Assembly (NCBI GenBank): GCA_021186555.1
Contig: JAJKFL010000006.1
Coordinates: forward strand, 4,244,715 to 4,308,714
Reading direction: 5' to 3'
DNA from: Reticulitermes speratus
Taxonomy: Eukaryota; Arthropoda; Insecta; Blattodea; Rhinotermitidae
Length of the DNA: 64,000 nt
Positions 35,906-47,805 of the stretch are shown piece by piece. A program made the translations under genes and the position numbers. The notes beneath the pieces are model-generated. The model was not told the origin of the DNA, searched no databases, and saw nothing but the letters and a program-made list of their open reading frames with translations. Within the stretch, counting starts at the first letter, position 1. Each line of letters starts with the position of its first letter.

Positions 35906-35934
35906 AGCTAACTTCTGCGGTTTATTTACGGGCT

Positions 35935-36300
35935 TTGTCAGTACGCCAAGTTATTCGGGTGATAAAAACAAGAAGAATGATATCGGCAGGGCATGTAGCA
36001 CGTATGGGAGACAGGAGAGGCGCATCTAGGGTTTTGGTGGGAGACCTGAAGGAAAGAGACCACTTGGAAGACCTAAGCGTAGATGGGAGGGTAATATTAA
36101 AAGGGATCTTCAAGAAGTTGGGATAGGCAGGCATGGACTGAACTGATCTGGTACAGGATAGGGACAGGTGGCGGGTTCTTGTGAATGCGGTCATGAACTT
36201 TCGGGTTCCATAAAATGCGCGGAATTTCTTGATTAGCTGAGGATCTGTCAGCTTCTCAGGAAGGACTGTGCTACATGAAGTTAGTTAGTTAGTTAGTTAG
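35935..36300 (+). mobile_element. LINE-2 3' end with (TTAG)n tail
   Basis: The plus frame [40 protein letters not shown] matches the LINE-2 C terminus. Beyond its stop the DNA still follows the LINE-2 3' end (GCGGTCATGAACTTTCGGGT, CTTGATTAGCTGAGG), ending in five GTTA repeats at 36280-36300. 5'-truncated. Confidence 0.83.
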
Positions 36301-36364
36301 CAAAACGCTACAGCGTAGACGCTAGGATGATTGGTGAATAATAAATTGGCTAGGATTAGGAAAT

Positions 36365-36465
36365 ATACTAATATATATAATATATATAATATATATAATA
36401 ATATATAAAATAATATATAATATATATAATAATATATAATATATATAATAATATATATTAGGAAA
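36365..36465. repeat. (ATATATAAT)n simple repeat
   Basis: AT-only sequence with nine-base periodicity. Confidence 0.9.
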
Positions 36466-37305
36466 TATACTGTTCTGGCCCAATCGAGGCAATATCCCAG
36501 CATTTGCACGGAGGGACTGAAGAAACTCACGAAAGCCTCAGTCATGGTAGCCGGTTTCCAAACCGAGACACGAACCGGTCGCCTCCCATACACAGGTCTA
36601 CAGCGTGACCGCCGCACTAACCTGCTCTGTCTACGGGTGAAGTTTGATGAGAGAATCTACTGCCTCATTCTACAGGGTATTACTATAAAGTTATTCTAGG
36701 ATTGGACCCCTTATAATTTGTTAGACAGATAACACTTCGAAGGATCATGCTGCTTCCATCTGCAGTGAAAATTAAGATATTCACTTCTACCATGAACATG
36801 GAAATAGTAGGTTCCCCTCAAACTTCAAAATCTATCTATTATCAAACTACACGGCGTCATATCACAAAAGATCATATCTTAAAGGTTGATATGCAGTTTA
36901 AGAGGCTATTCGTATTCATAAACCGGTCTCCATGCATGTACTAATGTGTTCATTTACAGATAAATTAAATTACACGATGGGTGAGACAACACTTTAAAGT
37001 AACGAGACTTTATCCAACAGTTTAATTTAAAGCAACATGTCGTAAAATAAAAAAAAAAAAAGCAGGCCACGCTCCTCATTTGTCTGTGAACAAATAACGT
37101 CATGTTTTCTGTTCACACTTCACGAACTAAATTAGTAGAACACCGCTGACTGTCATCAAAATACGATTCCACGAAACACAGGCCCAACGTAACTTTATTG
37201 TGCTGATACAAAGCTTCGTGTAATTTTAAAAAGGTCAGCATTCACGAGCTCCCCCCCCCCCTCCTTCGACACTGTCATGAAAAAAGTAAAAAAAAAAAAA
37301 TGAGG
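36466..37305. other. Mostly unassigned; PAL-2 traces at 36690-36880
   Basis: TTCTAGGATTGGACCCC, CTTCCATCTGCAGTG and CTACACGGCGTCATATCACA recall PAL-2 in order but with no hairpin left. The rest is unrecognised. Confidence 0.4.
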
Positions 37306-37309
37306 GGTA

Positions 37310-37580
37310 AAATTGTCCCTATCCACACCATGAAGGCATATGGGGTGAACCAGAGGTGTATCTCCATTCATTCTTAACTCGGCACTGAGTGAAGTAGTAT
37401 ACATCACACACAGGCTAATTTACGCCCCCCCCCCGGGGGAAAGAGCCCCCGTCACCAACTAAATAGGAGGCTGTGTGGGCGGCAGAGCCGGTATAAACAT
37501 TTTGGTGAAGAAAAAAATTTCGTGCCCCTGCCGGGATTCGAAACCCGTACCGTCCAGCCCGTAGCCTAGTCAAGTGGCAC
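37310..37580 (-). mobile_element. SINE-A copy
   Basis: Minus orientation: CACACCATGAAGGCATATGG, TTCATTCTTAACTCGGCACT, CCCCCGGGGGAAAGAGCCCC, TAGGAGGCTGTGTGGGCGGC. The B box is at 37537-37550 and the head ends in GTAGCCTAGTCA. The 49-bp array begins about 20 bases further right. Confidence 0.85.
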
Positions 37581-37597
37581 AGCAAAGTAAAAAAGAG

Positions 37598-39214
37598 AAT
37601 TACCATGTGCTTAATGAATTAAGTACCACGCCATGAGGCTATGTGGGATTACCATGTGCTTAATGAATTAAGTACCACGCCATGAGGCTATGTGGGATTA
37701 CCATGTGCTTAATGAATTAAGTACCACGCCATGAGGCTATGTGGGATTACCATGTGCTTAATGAATTAAGTACCACGCCATGAGGCTATGTGGGATTACC
37801 ATGTGCTTAATGAATTAAGTACCACGCCATGAGGCTATGTGGGATTACCATGTGCTTAATGAATTAAGTACCACGCCATGAGGCTATGTGGGATTACCAT
37901 GTGCTTAATGAATTAAGTACCACGCCATGAGGCTATGTGGGATTACCATGTGCTTAATGAATTAAGTACCACGCCATGAGGCTATGTGGGATTACCATGT
38001 GCTTAATGAATTAAGTACCACGCCATGAGGCTATGTGGGATTACCATGTGCTTAATGAATTAAGTACCACGCCATGAGGCTATGTGGGATTACCATGTGC
38101 TTAATGAATTAAGTACCACGCCATGAGGCTATGTGGGATTACCATGTGCTTAATGAATTAAGTACCACGCCATGAGGCTATGTGGGATTACCATGTGCTT
38201 AATGAATTAAGTACCACTCCATGAGGCTATGTGGGATTACCATGTGCTTAATGAATTAAGTACCACGCCATGAGACTATGTGGGATTACCATGTGCTTAA
38301 TGAATTAAGTACCACGCCATGAGACTATGTGGGATTACCATGTGCTTAATGAATTAAGTACCACGCCATGAGGCTATGTGGGATTACCATGTGCTTAATG
38401 AATTAAGTACCACGCCATGAGGCTATGTGGGATTACCATGTGCTTAATGAATTAAGTACCACGCCATGAGGCTATGTGGGATTACCATGTGCTTAATGAA
38501 TTAAGTACCACGCCATGAGGCTATGTGGGATTACCATGTGCTTAATGAATTAAGTACCACGCCATGAGGCTATGTGGGATTACCATGTGCTTAATGAATT
38601 AAGTACCACGCCATGAGGTTATGTGGGATTACCATGTGCTTAATGAATTAAGTACCACGCAATGAGGCTATGTGGGATTACCATGTGCTTAATGAATTAA
38701 GTACCACGCCATGACGCTATGTGGGATTACCATGTGCTTAATGAATTAAGTACCACGCCATGAGGCTATGTGGGATTACCATGTGCTTAATGAATTAAGT
38801 ACCACGCCATGACGCTATGTGGGATTACCATGTGCTTAATGAATTAAGTACCACGCCATGAGGTTATGTGGGATTACCATGTGCTTAATGAATTAAGTAC
38901 CACGCCATGACGCTATGTGGGATTACCATGTGCTTAATGAATTAAGTACCACGCCATGAGGCTATGTGGGATTACCATGTGCTTAATGAATTAAGTACCA
39001 CGCCATGAGGCTATGTGGGATTACCATGTGCTTAATGAATTAAGTACCACGCCATGAGGCTATGTGGAATTACCATGCGCTTAATGAATTAAGTACCACG
39101 CCATGAGGCTATGTGGGATTACCATGTGCTTAATGAATTAAGTACCACACCATGAGGCTATGTGGGATTACCATGTGCTTAATGAATCAAGTACCACGCC
39201 ATGAGGCTATGTGG
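37598..39214. repeat. 49-bp array, about 33 units
   Basis: The unit contains TTACCATGTGCTTAATGAAT and TAAGTACCACGCCATGAGGC. The period of 49 is exact. Scattered single-base variants (GACGCTATG, GAGACTATG, GAGGTTATG) mark sub-blocks. The CACGCCATGAGGCTATGTGG part resembles the SINE-A 3' end (CACGCCATGAAAGCGTATAG at 60257). The array runs straight into a SINE-A remnant, so it probably grew from a SINE-A 3' end. Confidence 0.95.
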
Positions 39215-39335
39215 GGCGTGGCTGTGTATTCCATGCATTCGTAAACGCTGCATTTAATTATGTGGAATTGGGATCAGCTTCAATCCACGACCGCTTTATC
39301 CTTGGAGGGAAAAGCCCGCCCCACGCATGTATGTG
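39215..39335 (-). mobile_element. SINE-A remnant at array edge
   Basis: GGGGCGTGGCTGTGTATTCC, then GGGATCAGCTTCAATCCACG and ACCGCTTTATCCTTGGAGGG in SINE-A order. It is truncated before the head. Confidence 0.6.
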
Positions 39336-39425
39336 TGTATTACGCTAAGTGAGCTATTACGTTTCAATGCTACGTAGCGTAGAACGTGTCATTGAGGTAA
39401 CTAGTAAGCTAGATATGTAGCTAGG

Positions 39426-39427
<2 letters not shown>

Positions 39428-39466
<39 letters not shown>
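39428..39466. repeat. (AT)n microsatellite
   Basis: Nineteen or so AT dinucleotides. Confidence 0.95.
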
Positions 39467-39467
<1 letters not shown>

Positions 39468-39506
39468 CACCCAGTAGCTGATTATATATACTTTTGTCAA
39501 CGGTAT

Positions 39507-39552
39507 AAACCCCGTCCCCAATAAACCCCGTCCCCAATAAACCCCGTCCCCA
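39507..39552. repeat. 16-bp tandem repeat, 3 units
   Basis: Unit AAACCCCGTCCCCAAT. Confidence 0.9.
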
Positions 39553-39593
39553 AACTCTTTAACAAAATATTACATTACAACAATAACTGTCAA

Positions 39594-39857
39594 CCTTGAT
39601 TTCAGGCTTCCGCCGCGATGTTGATGTAATCTGTGGTCTTTTGGGTAATTACACGGCGTCGTGTGGTAATTATTTACCGACGTTTCGGGACAACGTGTCG
39701 GTCCCATCTTCATGGGTCAAAATTCCAAGATGGAAAGAAAAGCTTTCTTTCCATCTTGGAATTTTGACCCATGAAGATGGGACCGACACGTTGTCCCGAA
39801 ACGTCGGTAAATAATTACCACACGACGCCGTGTAATTACCCAAAAGACCACAGATTA
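39594..39857. repeat. PAL-2 palindrome with 13-bp target duplication
   Basis: Arms of about 117 bases (39625-39741 and 39743-39859) are essentially perfect reverse complements with almost no spacer; the centre is AAAGCTTT. Direct repeats CAATAACTGTCAA at 39581-39593 and 39858-39870 flank the insertion. About 31 unpaired bases precede the left arm. Each arm contains GAAGATGGGACCGACACGTT, GTCCC, GAAACGTCGG. Two identical peptides read from opposite strands here are an effect of the symmetry. Confidence 0.88.
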
Positions 39858-39870
39858 CAATAACTGTCAA

Positions 39871-40540
39871 ACTCACCCTTTGGAGTGACATTAACTGTGT
39901 TCCGTAAATGCACGACTGCCCTCTACCAACATTGTTTTCTAACGCCATTGTCAATCCGTCATCAAGCCAAAAAATTTGCTACAATTAAGGCCTCAAAATT
40001 TGGTTGAAACCTAACATTTTACTAAATTGGAAACAGCCAAAATAATTTTTTTTAATACTAGCGCAATAAAATGCGCATACTCTCTAGATACTGCCATGTA
40101 CGTATTTAACCGGTAATTTGCAACAAACACACAACAGGGAATGTAGCCATATTTGATAACCTAATAGACGCCATCTATCAAACAAATACTCCATAACGCA
40201 AATTAGTAGAATGTGAAGTTCAATCAGCATTCGAAGACCACGAATTTAATACAGCTGGGAACCGACGATATATACAGTACAAACACTAAGTACATGTGTT
40301 ATTTTTACTTGCCCAGTTCTGTTGCTGCAGCATGTAAAAGCACCTGCGTCTCGTCACCACAACAGTTGAACACAAACTGTCCACTTACCCCCACCCCTTC
40401 AAGCTTCATTGGCTTACGATACGTCTAAAGAAACCAATAGCATTTATTTGTCTTAACGACACTGCAGGTTTGAATACCATAGCAACAGCAGATTATAAAA
40501 CGAAACAAATTCAAGTGTGCTACGAATTTAAAACGTAACC
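39871..40540. other. Unassigned sequence
   Basis: No gene or repeat family recognised. Confidence 0.4.
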
Positions 40541-40544
40541 GAAC

Positions 40545-41000
40545 ATATTAAATTAAGTTATAAACCAACCGATGCACACTAAAACCACTCTTTAAGTAGC
40601 TTTATTATAAAATTGTTAAAATTGTACCCCTACACGTGTTTCGATCCTAGGATCATCGTCAGGGGGTTTATTGCTAAAAGCTACAGTCACTTCAACACAT
40701 GGTTTAAAATATTCTATCAGCACTTTGAACCATAAGTTAAAATCTTGTCAATAGATTCGCTAAAAGTTGTAAAATTATAAAAACACTGTAGTTAGTAGAA
40801 TTGTGGAACTGCTGGCGTGTGGTATTAAAAGCATATGAAATGTTTTTTCGTGGAGCGGAGTGTACTACGTGTCGTCCACGTGTAGGGGTACAATTTTAAC
40901 AATTTTATAATAAAGCTACTTAAAAAGTGGTTTTAGTGTGCATCGGTTGGTTTAAACTTAATTTAATATGACGAAGATGCACGGCGGCAACAGTGTGAAA
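40545..41000. repeat. PAL-1 inverted copy, diverged centre
   Basis: Arms of about 100 bases: CCGATGCACACTAAAACCAC ... GTACCCCTACACGTGTTTCG at left and its reverse complement at right. The left arm has the hairpin on the minus strand: CTGACGA (40656-40662), T, GATCC/GGATC with loop TA, GAAAC (40638-40642). The right arm lost the hairpin. GATGCACGGCGGCAACAGTG follows at 40976. This is the unexpanded relative of the 82-bp array at 52375. Confidence 0.78.
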
Positions 41001-42460
41001 TTTGTAACCGAACATATTTTAAAATATTCGTCTCCAGCCTTTAAACATTATGCCACTCGTGCTCTCCTTTCAAATTCAGAATTAACTGCTAAAAGTATGA
41101 ATTCTTAGACATTCAATAAGGATATTAGAACTTCCTGCATCTGACCATTGCAGTACGTGTATTTATAGCTACACAGGACAACACAAAACAGACAACGCCA
41201 TGCCACTGATTGACTGACTGGTACTCAGATCCAATATCGTTGTTAAGCGATTAAGACAATACGATTCTGAACCATATCGTCACTCTCAGCGGTGCGTTTT
41301 TAAAATATATTCCTGTCACATCCATTCTAATTCTAACTATCGCGGTGCTCTTTATTTTCTCTAGATAAATACTAGGATAGCAGTCTATATTCCCACAAAT
41401 GCTTCCCAGTTTATCGTTCACAATCATTCCCTATTCGACAGAATAAAACACATGCCGTTGAAAAGAATTGTTAAATAAATTAAGAAGCAAAAAAGCAGGT
41501 CAGTCAACAAGGCGTCTTAAAACGAAATAAACTACATAACAGCCTCTGCAGTTGAGGGAACGTCGTTAAGTAAATAAAGAATGAGTTTTTTAGGCTAATC
41601 AAGTGCACGAAAATCAGGGCTTCAACCCCGAACCCTCTTGAACAGTTGCTCGGCGTCGATGAGATAGGAAAGAGGAGAGTCAACGCTGTGTTGCCTCACG
41701 TCGCGACGCGAAGCGTCGCTATCGGTCGTCGCCCAGCGTCTTTATAGCGTACCCCCTCCTCCCAACACCAAGCACACAATTTATGCATTATTGTACACTG
41801 GGAGATAAAGTTGTGAAAATTGGGAAGGCGAGAATAGAGGGGTATAATAGGATTTACACAGTAGCATAATGGGGCACTCACAGGCCATTCTGGGGCGTTT
41901 TCTTTACCCTTCAAAAGAAGATAAAAGTGTTGAAATGTGGAGGTATTGTACAGATATGAGACTTATCTTGGTATGCCTGCCCGAGCATGCCACGACGGTG
42001 GTGGGAGGGGCGTCGCAGAAGGCTTCAGGAAATGAACGCAGGAGCTGATAGTATAGTGTCTATTATATACCAACCAGTATCATCAAGCAGCCAGAAAAGA
42101 CGAAAGTTCACCAGAGATATATATTTCTAACGGAGGCACTATAGTTTGATGGGGAGGAGAGAACGAGGAGCTGTACCTCCATATAAGAGTGTGTCAAACA
42201 GAACTGAGGAAATGCCTCATCCTCCTGTAACATGCACATATACATATGAAACAGGCGTGTCATCTGTTTTATCATCGCGACCCAGATTCGGTAACCTGAT
42301 CCCCCGTTACCACAAACTGACCTGACGCTCTAACCTTGCAGGACGACGACATTTTATACAGGAAATTAAGCACTGTCACAACAAAATGGCGGTGATATGC
42401 GACACCCCACTGCAGTTCAAATATATTGTTTTATTTATCTTGGGGTTTGGTAGTATGATT
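41001..42460. other. Mostly unassigned; tail-type fragment at 41553-41580
   Basis: GAACGTCGTTAAGTAAATAA resembles the SINE-B-variant tail. Otherwise no gene or repeat is recognised. Confidence 0.4.
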
Positions 42461-42464
42461 GGAC

Positions 42465-43021
42465 ATGTCTTATAGCCATCAAATGAAAAGCACTGACGAT
42501 AAAACACAGGGTAACAAGAAGAAAAATCTTTTCACCAGCAAACTGGAATTAAATTTAAGGAAGAAACTAGTAAAGTGCTACATTTGGAGCGTAGCTTTGT
42601 GTGGTGCTGAAACGTGGACACTTGGGAAAGTGGATCAGAAGTATCTGGAAAGTTTTGATATGTGGTGCTGGAGAAGAATGGAGAAGATCAGTTGGACCGA
42701 TCGTGTGAGAAATGAAGAAGTATTACATAGAGTGAAGGAGGAGAGGAATATCGTACATACAATAAAAAGAAGAAAGGCTAACTGGATTGGTCACATCTTG
42801 CGTAGAAACTGCCTTCTGAAACACGTGATTGAAGGAAAGTTAGAAGGAAGGATAGAAATGAAGGGAAGACGAGGGAGAAGACGTAAGCAGCTACTGGATG
42901 ACGTTACGGAAAAGAGAAGATACTGAAAATTGAAAGAGGAAGCACTAGATCGCACACTGTGGAGAACACGCTTTGGAAGAGGCTACGGACCTGTCGTAAG
43001 ACAGACTGCAGAATGAATGAA
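42465..43021 (+). mobile_element. LINE-1 lineage 3' fragment
   Basis: Encodes SKLELNLRKKLVKCYIWSVA, LCGAETWTLGKVDQKYL, MWCWRRMEKISWTDRV, VHTIKRRKANWIGHILRRN and QLLDDVTEKRRY. A TGA then replaces the Trp codon found in other copies, and the frame resumes as KLKEEALDRTLWRTRFGRG and ends VVRQTAE. The 39-bp terminal unit is single here, followed by GAATGAATGAATG. The 5' limit is approximate. Confidence 0.88.
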
Positions 43022-43109
43022 TGGACACAAATAATACAATTTCGGAAATTCATTGTAAAGCAATCAGGCAAGAAACAACATCCGAAAATTCATTAAATTA
43101 TAGACTGCT

Positions 43110-43205
43110 TTCCCCTTGAAGATGGGACAGAGAGTTTGTCCCGAAACGTCGGTAAGAAACTACCATTCTACGCTGTGTAAAATTCCAAAAGAGCGCAGAT
43201 CACAT
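43110..43205 (+). repeat. PAL-2 fragment with intact stem
   Basis: TTGAAGA (43116-43122), T, GGGAC (43124-43128), 9-base loop, GTCCC (43138-43142), GAAAC (43143-43147), then GTCGGTAAGAAACTACC and GCTGTGTAA. The first core base is T rather than C. Confidence 0.65.
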
Positions 43206-43408
43206 GGTGTGATGTTACGGACTGAACTGACCTGGCCCAAGACAGGTGTTCCTGCGGTATAATGCAGTACATCTGTTTACTAGCTGACAGAGGTTACTTT
43301 CTGCGGTAGACTCTGCTTTATGGGTTTAGTTACGTAGACTGTTTTCACACACAGTAGACTAATTGTAGTGGCGTGCAATAAAGGAGTCAGTGCTGTTTGT
43401 AGGGCACA
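43206..43408. other. Unassigned sequence
   Basis: Nothing recognised before the MITE. Confidence 0.4.
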
Positions 43409-43490
43409 TACAGGGTATACACAAAAGAATGGTGCGGTTTCAATAGTGAAAACTATTGAAACCGCACCATTCTTTTGTGTATACTCTGTA
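43409..43490. mobile_element. Palindromic MITE, copy 2
   Basis: Arms pair over about 39 bases; the inner part closes as CAATAGT-GAAA-ACTATTG, a longer stem than in copy 1. TA flanks as in the other copies. Confidence 0.78.
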
Positions 43491-43788
43491 TGTAGCATTG
43501 AATGACAGGATCAATTGTGAGGTAATTGGAAAGAAACGGTGGCGACGTCAGGTCAGTTAGGCCCACCACCTGGAGGATCTGAAGAAAATCAAGAAATATC
43601 TGTGTAGACAGACGGTCTCCGGGAGGAAATTTGAACCAGGGAACTCCTGCGATGCTTATCCCTCTAGCGGTAACTGCGGTGATCGTTACAGCGGGCTGAT
43701 AACTTGTGCTTGTCTTACAGTCTGTGGACGACCATTATAGTAAAAAGTGTAGACACAGACAGACAGACAGAGATTATGTTTTGGGAAG
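43491..43788. other. Unassigned; (ACAG)n at 43753-43772
   Basis: Nothing else recognised. Confidence 0.45.
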
Positions 43789-43789
43789 G

Positions 43790-44068
43790 TAAAGGTAAAG
43801 TTCTTCCTAGAAAGGGTCATGAAGGCCCAGAGGGGGAGTAGAGGTATAGCTCTACTCTTTCTTTAACTCTGGCACTAGATGAGGGTGGGTGGTCAACTTC
43901 AAGCCCCGGCCGCTTTACCCCCGGGAAAGAGACTCGGTACCCATTGTATAGGAGGCTGGGTAGGCCCCAGGGCCGGTCTGGACGGCTGCGAAAAATCTGG
44001 CCCCCCACAGGGATTCGATCCCCAGACCGTCCAGCCCGTAGCGAGTCGCTATACCGACTCAGACACCA
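43790..44068 (-). mobile_element. SINE-A copy, well preserved
   Basis: GGTCATGAAGGCCCAGAGGG, TAGAGGTATAGCTCTACTCT, CCGGCCGCTTTACCCCCGGG, TAGGAGGCTGGGTAGGCCCC, the B box near 44010, and the head GCGAGTCGCTATACCGACTC. Close to the copy at 60640-60904. Confidence 0.9.
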
Positions 44069-45280
44069 AAAAAACAACAAAAATTATTTTAAGATCGTAA
44101 TCGCCAACTTATTTCAAATTATATCACAAATGTGATTTCCTGCATTCCAGTTTCTCTATTAGAAATTAGTCTCTCTTTTCAGAAAAATACGGGTAAAGAG
44201 TTTAACAAAACGAAAATAATATAAGCTTAGTCTATCGCTTCCCGAAAAAACTTCACATAATTTTGCAGACAGGCTTTATGCTCCCTTGGCACTAATTCGC
44301 AGTCAGCACTTCAGGCACACGCAGTGTCTATTGTATTAGAAACAGAAGAACAGAGAAGAGAGATGCAAGTTCAAGGAACGGCTACACAGATGGCAGCAGA
44401 CGCTGAAGCTGTTTGTCCATGACGTGAAAGCATCGTTTGGACCCTCATGCATATGCAAAATCTCTGTGTCGTAGTAGTTATGTCCCCATTCATTCACTAA
44501 CTTTTCTTCATCTCTGAAAATCGCACAAGTCAAATTTTGCCTCTTTTCTCTATCCTCTCAGAGTCCTCCTTCCAGTAGCAAAACGAAGAGTTTTCCAAAC
44601 TTGCATTGAAGCCCAGGAAATTACAGTTCACTCCAGAGGAAGAAATTAGGTCTTATTCAAAGCTCTTGAAGAATAGTTGGATGGGGGATTTGATTGTGAT
44701 TGTAAAATCAACTGCAAAGAACACGTCCCGTATTTTACGTCAATGAAATTATTTCATATACAGTAATTGTGTTAGCGAAGAAGGGCGAACTCATGGGGAA
44801 AAAAAATGGCAGAAAATTTTCGTTTGAAATTGAGATATTTTTTTTTTCTTTATTATTATTATTATATTCTCTTTCCTCCGTCATCATTTCTTTATAGTAA
44901 TGAATGCAGACGAGGTAGAGCTGTCGGATGTTGCGAAATAATTAAGAAGAAGAAATAACACGTCGTACAATTCAGAGTCTTTGTAAGCTGCTGAATCAGC
45001 AAAGTGTTCATTGTTTTATGAATAGACATCTAATTTTTTTTTTTTAACAAATTTCTTAGAAGTTGTTCAAGCAAAATAACTGCTTTCATAAAATACTGTA
45101 ACTCACACAATCGCCGCGTTAACGTTCTCTCTGTGCTTCTTGAGAGAGCAGACTTTTTAGAAGTCCATATTTAAATATAATTAAAACTATCTTTAAACAG
45201 TGACAAAAAAAAGTAACACAATCACCAATTTCCTTTCTCACAGTCAACACAATACTTTGTTAATAATAAAATAATATTTA
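44069..45280. other. Unassigned sequence
   Basis: No gene or repeat family recognised. The minus frame at 44336-44533 has no known motif. Confidence 0.35.
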
Positions 45281-45281
45281 T

Positions 45282-45525
45282 TTATTGGCTACATGTTTCG
45301 GCGGACGACTTAGAAATCGGAGTTCGACTCCTGGCAAAGACAAGATATTTTTTCTCTACGCCGAAACATATAGACCGGCTCTGTGGCACATGCAGCTTCC
45401 TACTAAATGGATACCGAGATCTCTTTGCTAGGGGGTAAAGCAACCGGAGCGTGAAAATGACTATATATATGCATGTAGTGCAGACTTTATAAAGCATGGA
45501 GCTATACCTTAACTCATCGTGTCGT
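45282..45525 (+). mobile_element. SINE-A copy abutting a PAL-1 motif
   Basis: TACATGTTTCGGCGGACGAC joins the end of a PAL-1 motif to a SINE-A head remnant (AATCGGAGTTCGACTCCTGG). It is followed by ATAGACCGGCTCTGTGGCAC and CTAGGGGGTAAAGCAACCGG. A similar SINE-A/PAL-1 contact occurs at 60904. Confidence 0.7.
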
Positions 45526-45559
45526 GTTTAAGCATGCAGAGGAAAATATTTGCCTGTTA

Positions 45560-45815
45560 TAAGTTTCGGTGGAAGATCGAGAAACCGGGGTTCGATTCCC
45601 GACAGAGCCAGAGGTTTCTGTCGCATCCACAGCGTCCAAACACGCTGTTAGGCCCACCAAGCCTTCTATAGAGTAGGGACGGGGGAATACCTACCTGGGG
45701 TAAAAGCGGCCCGGTCGTGAAAATCACCACTTACTCCTACATCAATCTCGTGCCAGGTTAAGAATGCGCGGGGCAATAAGGCCACGCCTTCATACGCCTT
45801 CACGATGTGATGCTT
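45560..45815 (+). mobile_element. SINE-A copy
   Basis: B box GGGGTTCGATTCCCG near 45591, then AGGCCCACCAAGCCTTC, TGGGGTAAAAGCGGCCCGGT and CCACGCCTTCATACGCCTTC. The head is partly lost. Confidence 0.75.
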
Positions 45816-46785
45816 AAGCACACGGAGAGCCCTAAATAATAGCCAAGAAACAACAAATAATACAACACGTGAGCCACACATACTGCTTGCCACTGGTTAC
45901 TAGTGTTGGTGTGTTCTCTATGAGGTATGCGCGGAGGCTGTAGAAACAGTTGAGCACGGAGCATGGTTGCCACTATACGGAGAAAACTGCCAGTATGTGT
46001 AATGTACAAAAATTGAAAGTCACTACAAGCGCTCACCATGCATATTTAGGAAGCGTTCTGAAGTTTAAAATACAGTAACTGAATAACCATTAATATAATG
46101 AGTTAATAAATGACCATGTACCAGGAAAAAATTATGAAGCGGCCCTGGAGCAGCGCGTGTATGTAATGCCAGCCCATCATATGACGGGCACGTGACTAGT
46201 GAAGAGCATAATAATACTTAGGGCAGACAAGCGGGGAAAAAATACTTGGGGCACACAAGTGGGGACAAAATAATGGGGGCAGATAAATGGGCAAACTCAG
46301 TTCAGTGGCTTTCCTAATACAACAGTAAAAACAAAATACCATTTTTGTGCAATACTTATTAGAAAAGTGTACCGCGCATAAAATGTGTGGTTCATTTTTC
46401 TGTACAAGTTTCAGGCGAAAAAGTTTAGCCCCTCTGAACATTTGAGCAAAATTCCCCCAGAGAAGCATGCAAAGTGCCCAATATGCAAGTATGATTTTAA
46501 CTAAAATTGAAGTGGTTTGAAAAAATTTCAGTAGAATTCCAAAATATCAAATTTCTTTAAAATTATGTCACAGCTTTCCTAATTACTACATAAGAAATGA
46601 TGACAAATGACATTACGAAGCTAGCAGGAGCATTTTTATGATATCCGTTGCGAAGTGGCCAGTTTACATCTGAAGCTTGGATTATCAGCTGATGTGTGAA
46701 GACAAAAATTTCTCAGTAATGATCAGGTCATCCTGTGCAAAATGTGTAAGATGCATATTCAAAACATATACTCAATTATAATCAA
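45816..46785. other. Unassigned; three degenerate 29-base repeats at 46209-46295
   Basis: The repeats vary around AATACTTGGGGCACACAAGT. No gene recognised. Confidence 0.4.
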
Positions 46786-46786
46786 C

Positions 46787-47805
46787 CCTTTAAAGCCCAG
46801 TGGTTACTATATATACCACTAGGTTTAACATTCAACAATTCTACGTTCTGCCCACACAGTGTATTTATGTGTTTTGTGTGGATCTCAGAACAAACAGCGA
46901 TTATTTCACTGTACAGCATTAACTGACTGGTTTGTATAACTGAGACGGAGTGTGTTTACTGCGCGGTACGGACTGTATTTATGTGTTTTGTGTGGATCTC
47001 AGAACAAACAGCGATTATTTCACTGTACAGCATTAACTGACTGGTTTGTATAACTGAGACGGAGTGTGTTTACTGCGCGGTACGGACTGTATTTATGTGT
47101 TTTGTGTGGATCTCAGAACAAACAGCGATTATTTCACTGTACAGCATTAACTGACTGGTTTGTATAACTGAGACGGAGTGTGTTTACTGCGCGGTACGGA
47201 CTGTATTTATGTGTTTTGTGTGGATCTCAGAACAAACAGCGATTATTTCACTGTACAGCATTAACTGACTGGTTTGTATAACTGAGACGGAGTGTGTTTA
47301 CTGCGCGGTACGGACTGTATTTATGTGTTTTGTGTGGATCTCAGAACAAACAGCGATTATTTCACTGTACAGCATTAACTGACTGGTTTGTATAACTGAG
47401 ACGGAGTGTGTTTACTGCGCGGTACGGACTGTATTTATGTGTTTTGTGTGGATCTCAGAACAAACAGCGATTATTTCACTGTACAACATTAACTGACTGG
47501 TTTGTATAACTGAGACGGAGTGTGTTTACTGCGCGGTACGGACTGTATTTATGTGTTTTGTGTGGATCTCAGAACAAACAGCGATTATTTCACTGTACAG
47601 CATTAACTGACTGGTTTGTATAACTGAGACGGAGTGTGTTTACTGCGCGGTATGGACTGTATTTATGTGTTTTGTGTGGATCTCAGAACAAACAGCGATT
47701 ATTTCACTGTACAACATTAAGTCACTGGTTTGTATAACTGAGACGGAGTGTGTTTACTGCGCGGTACGGACTGGATCTTTATAATTCAGGTTATCTTAGT
47801 CTTTA
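46787..47805 (+). repeat. Repeat F, internally deleted, with 8 x 114-bp array
   Basis: It has the same construction as 33603-34735: the 5' end AAAGCCCAGTGGTTACTATA, then eight units of the same 114-bp segment (46859-47771), then GACTGGATCTTTATAATTCA. The majority variant here is TACAGCATT, while the other array has TACAACATT, so the two arrays have been homogenised separately. Confidence 0.9.

Noticed and set aside
37598-39214. CRISPR-like regular array
   Set aside because: Units are contiguous with no unique spacers, in a eukaryotic setting. The same holds for all other arrays here.
39596-39954. Identical peptides from both strands
   Set aside because: Produced by palindrome symmetry, not by two genes.
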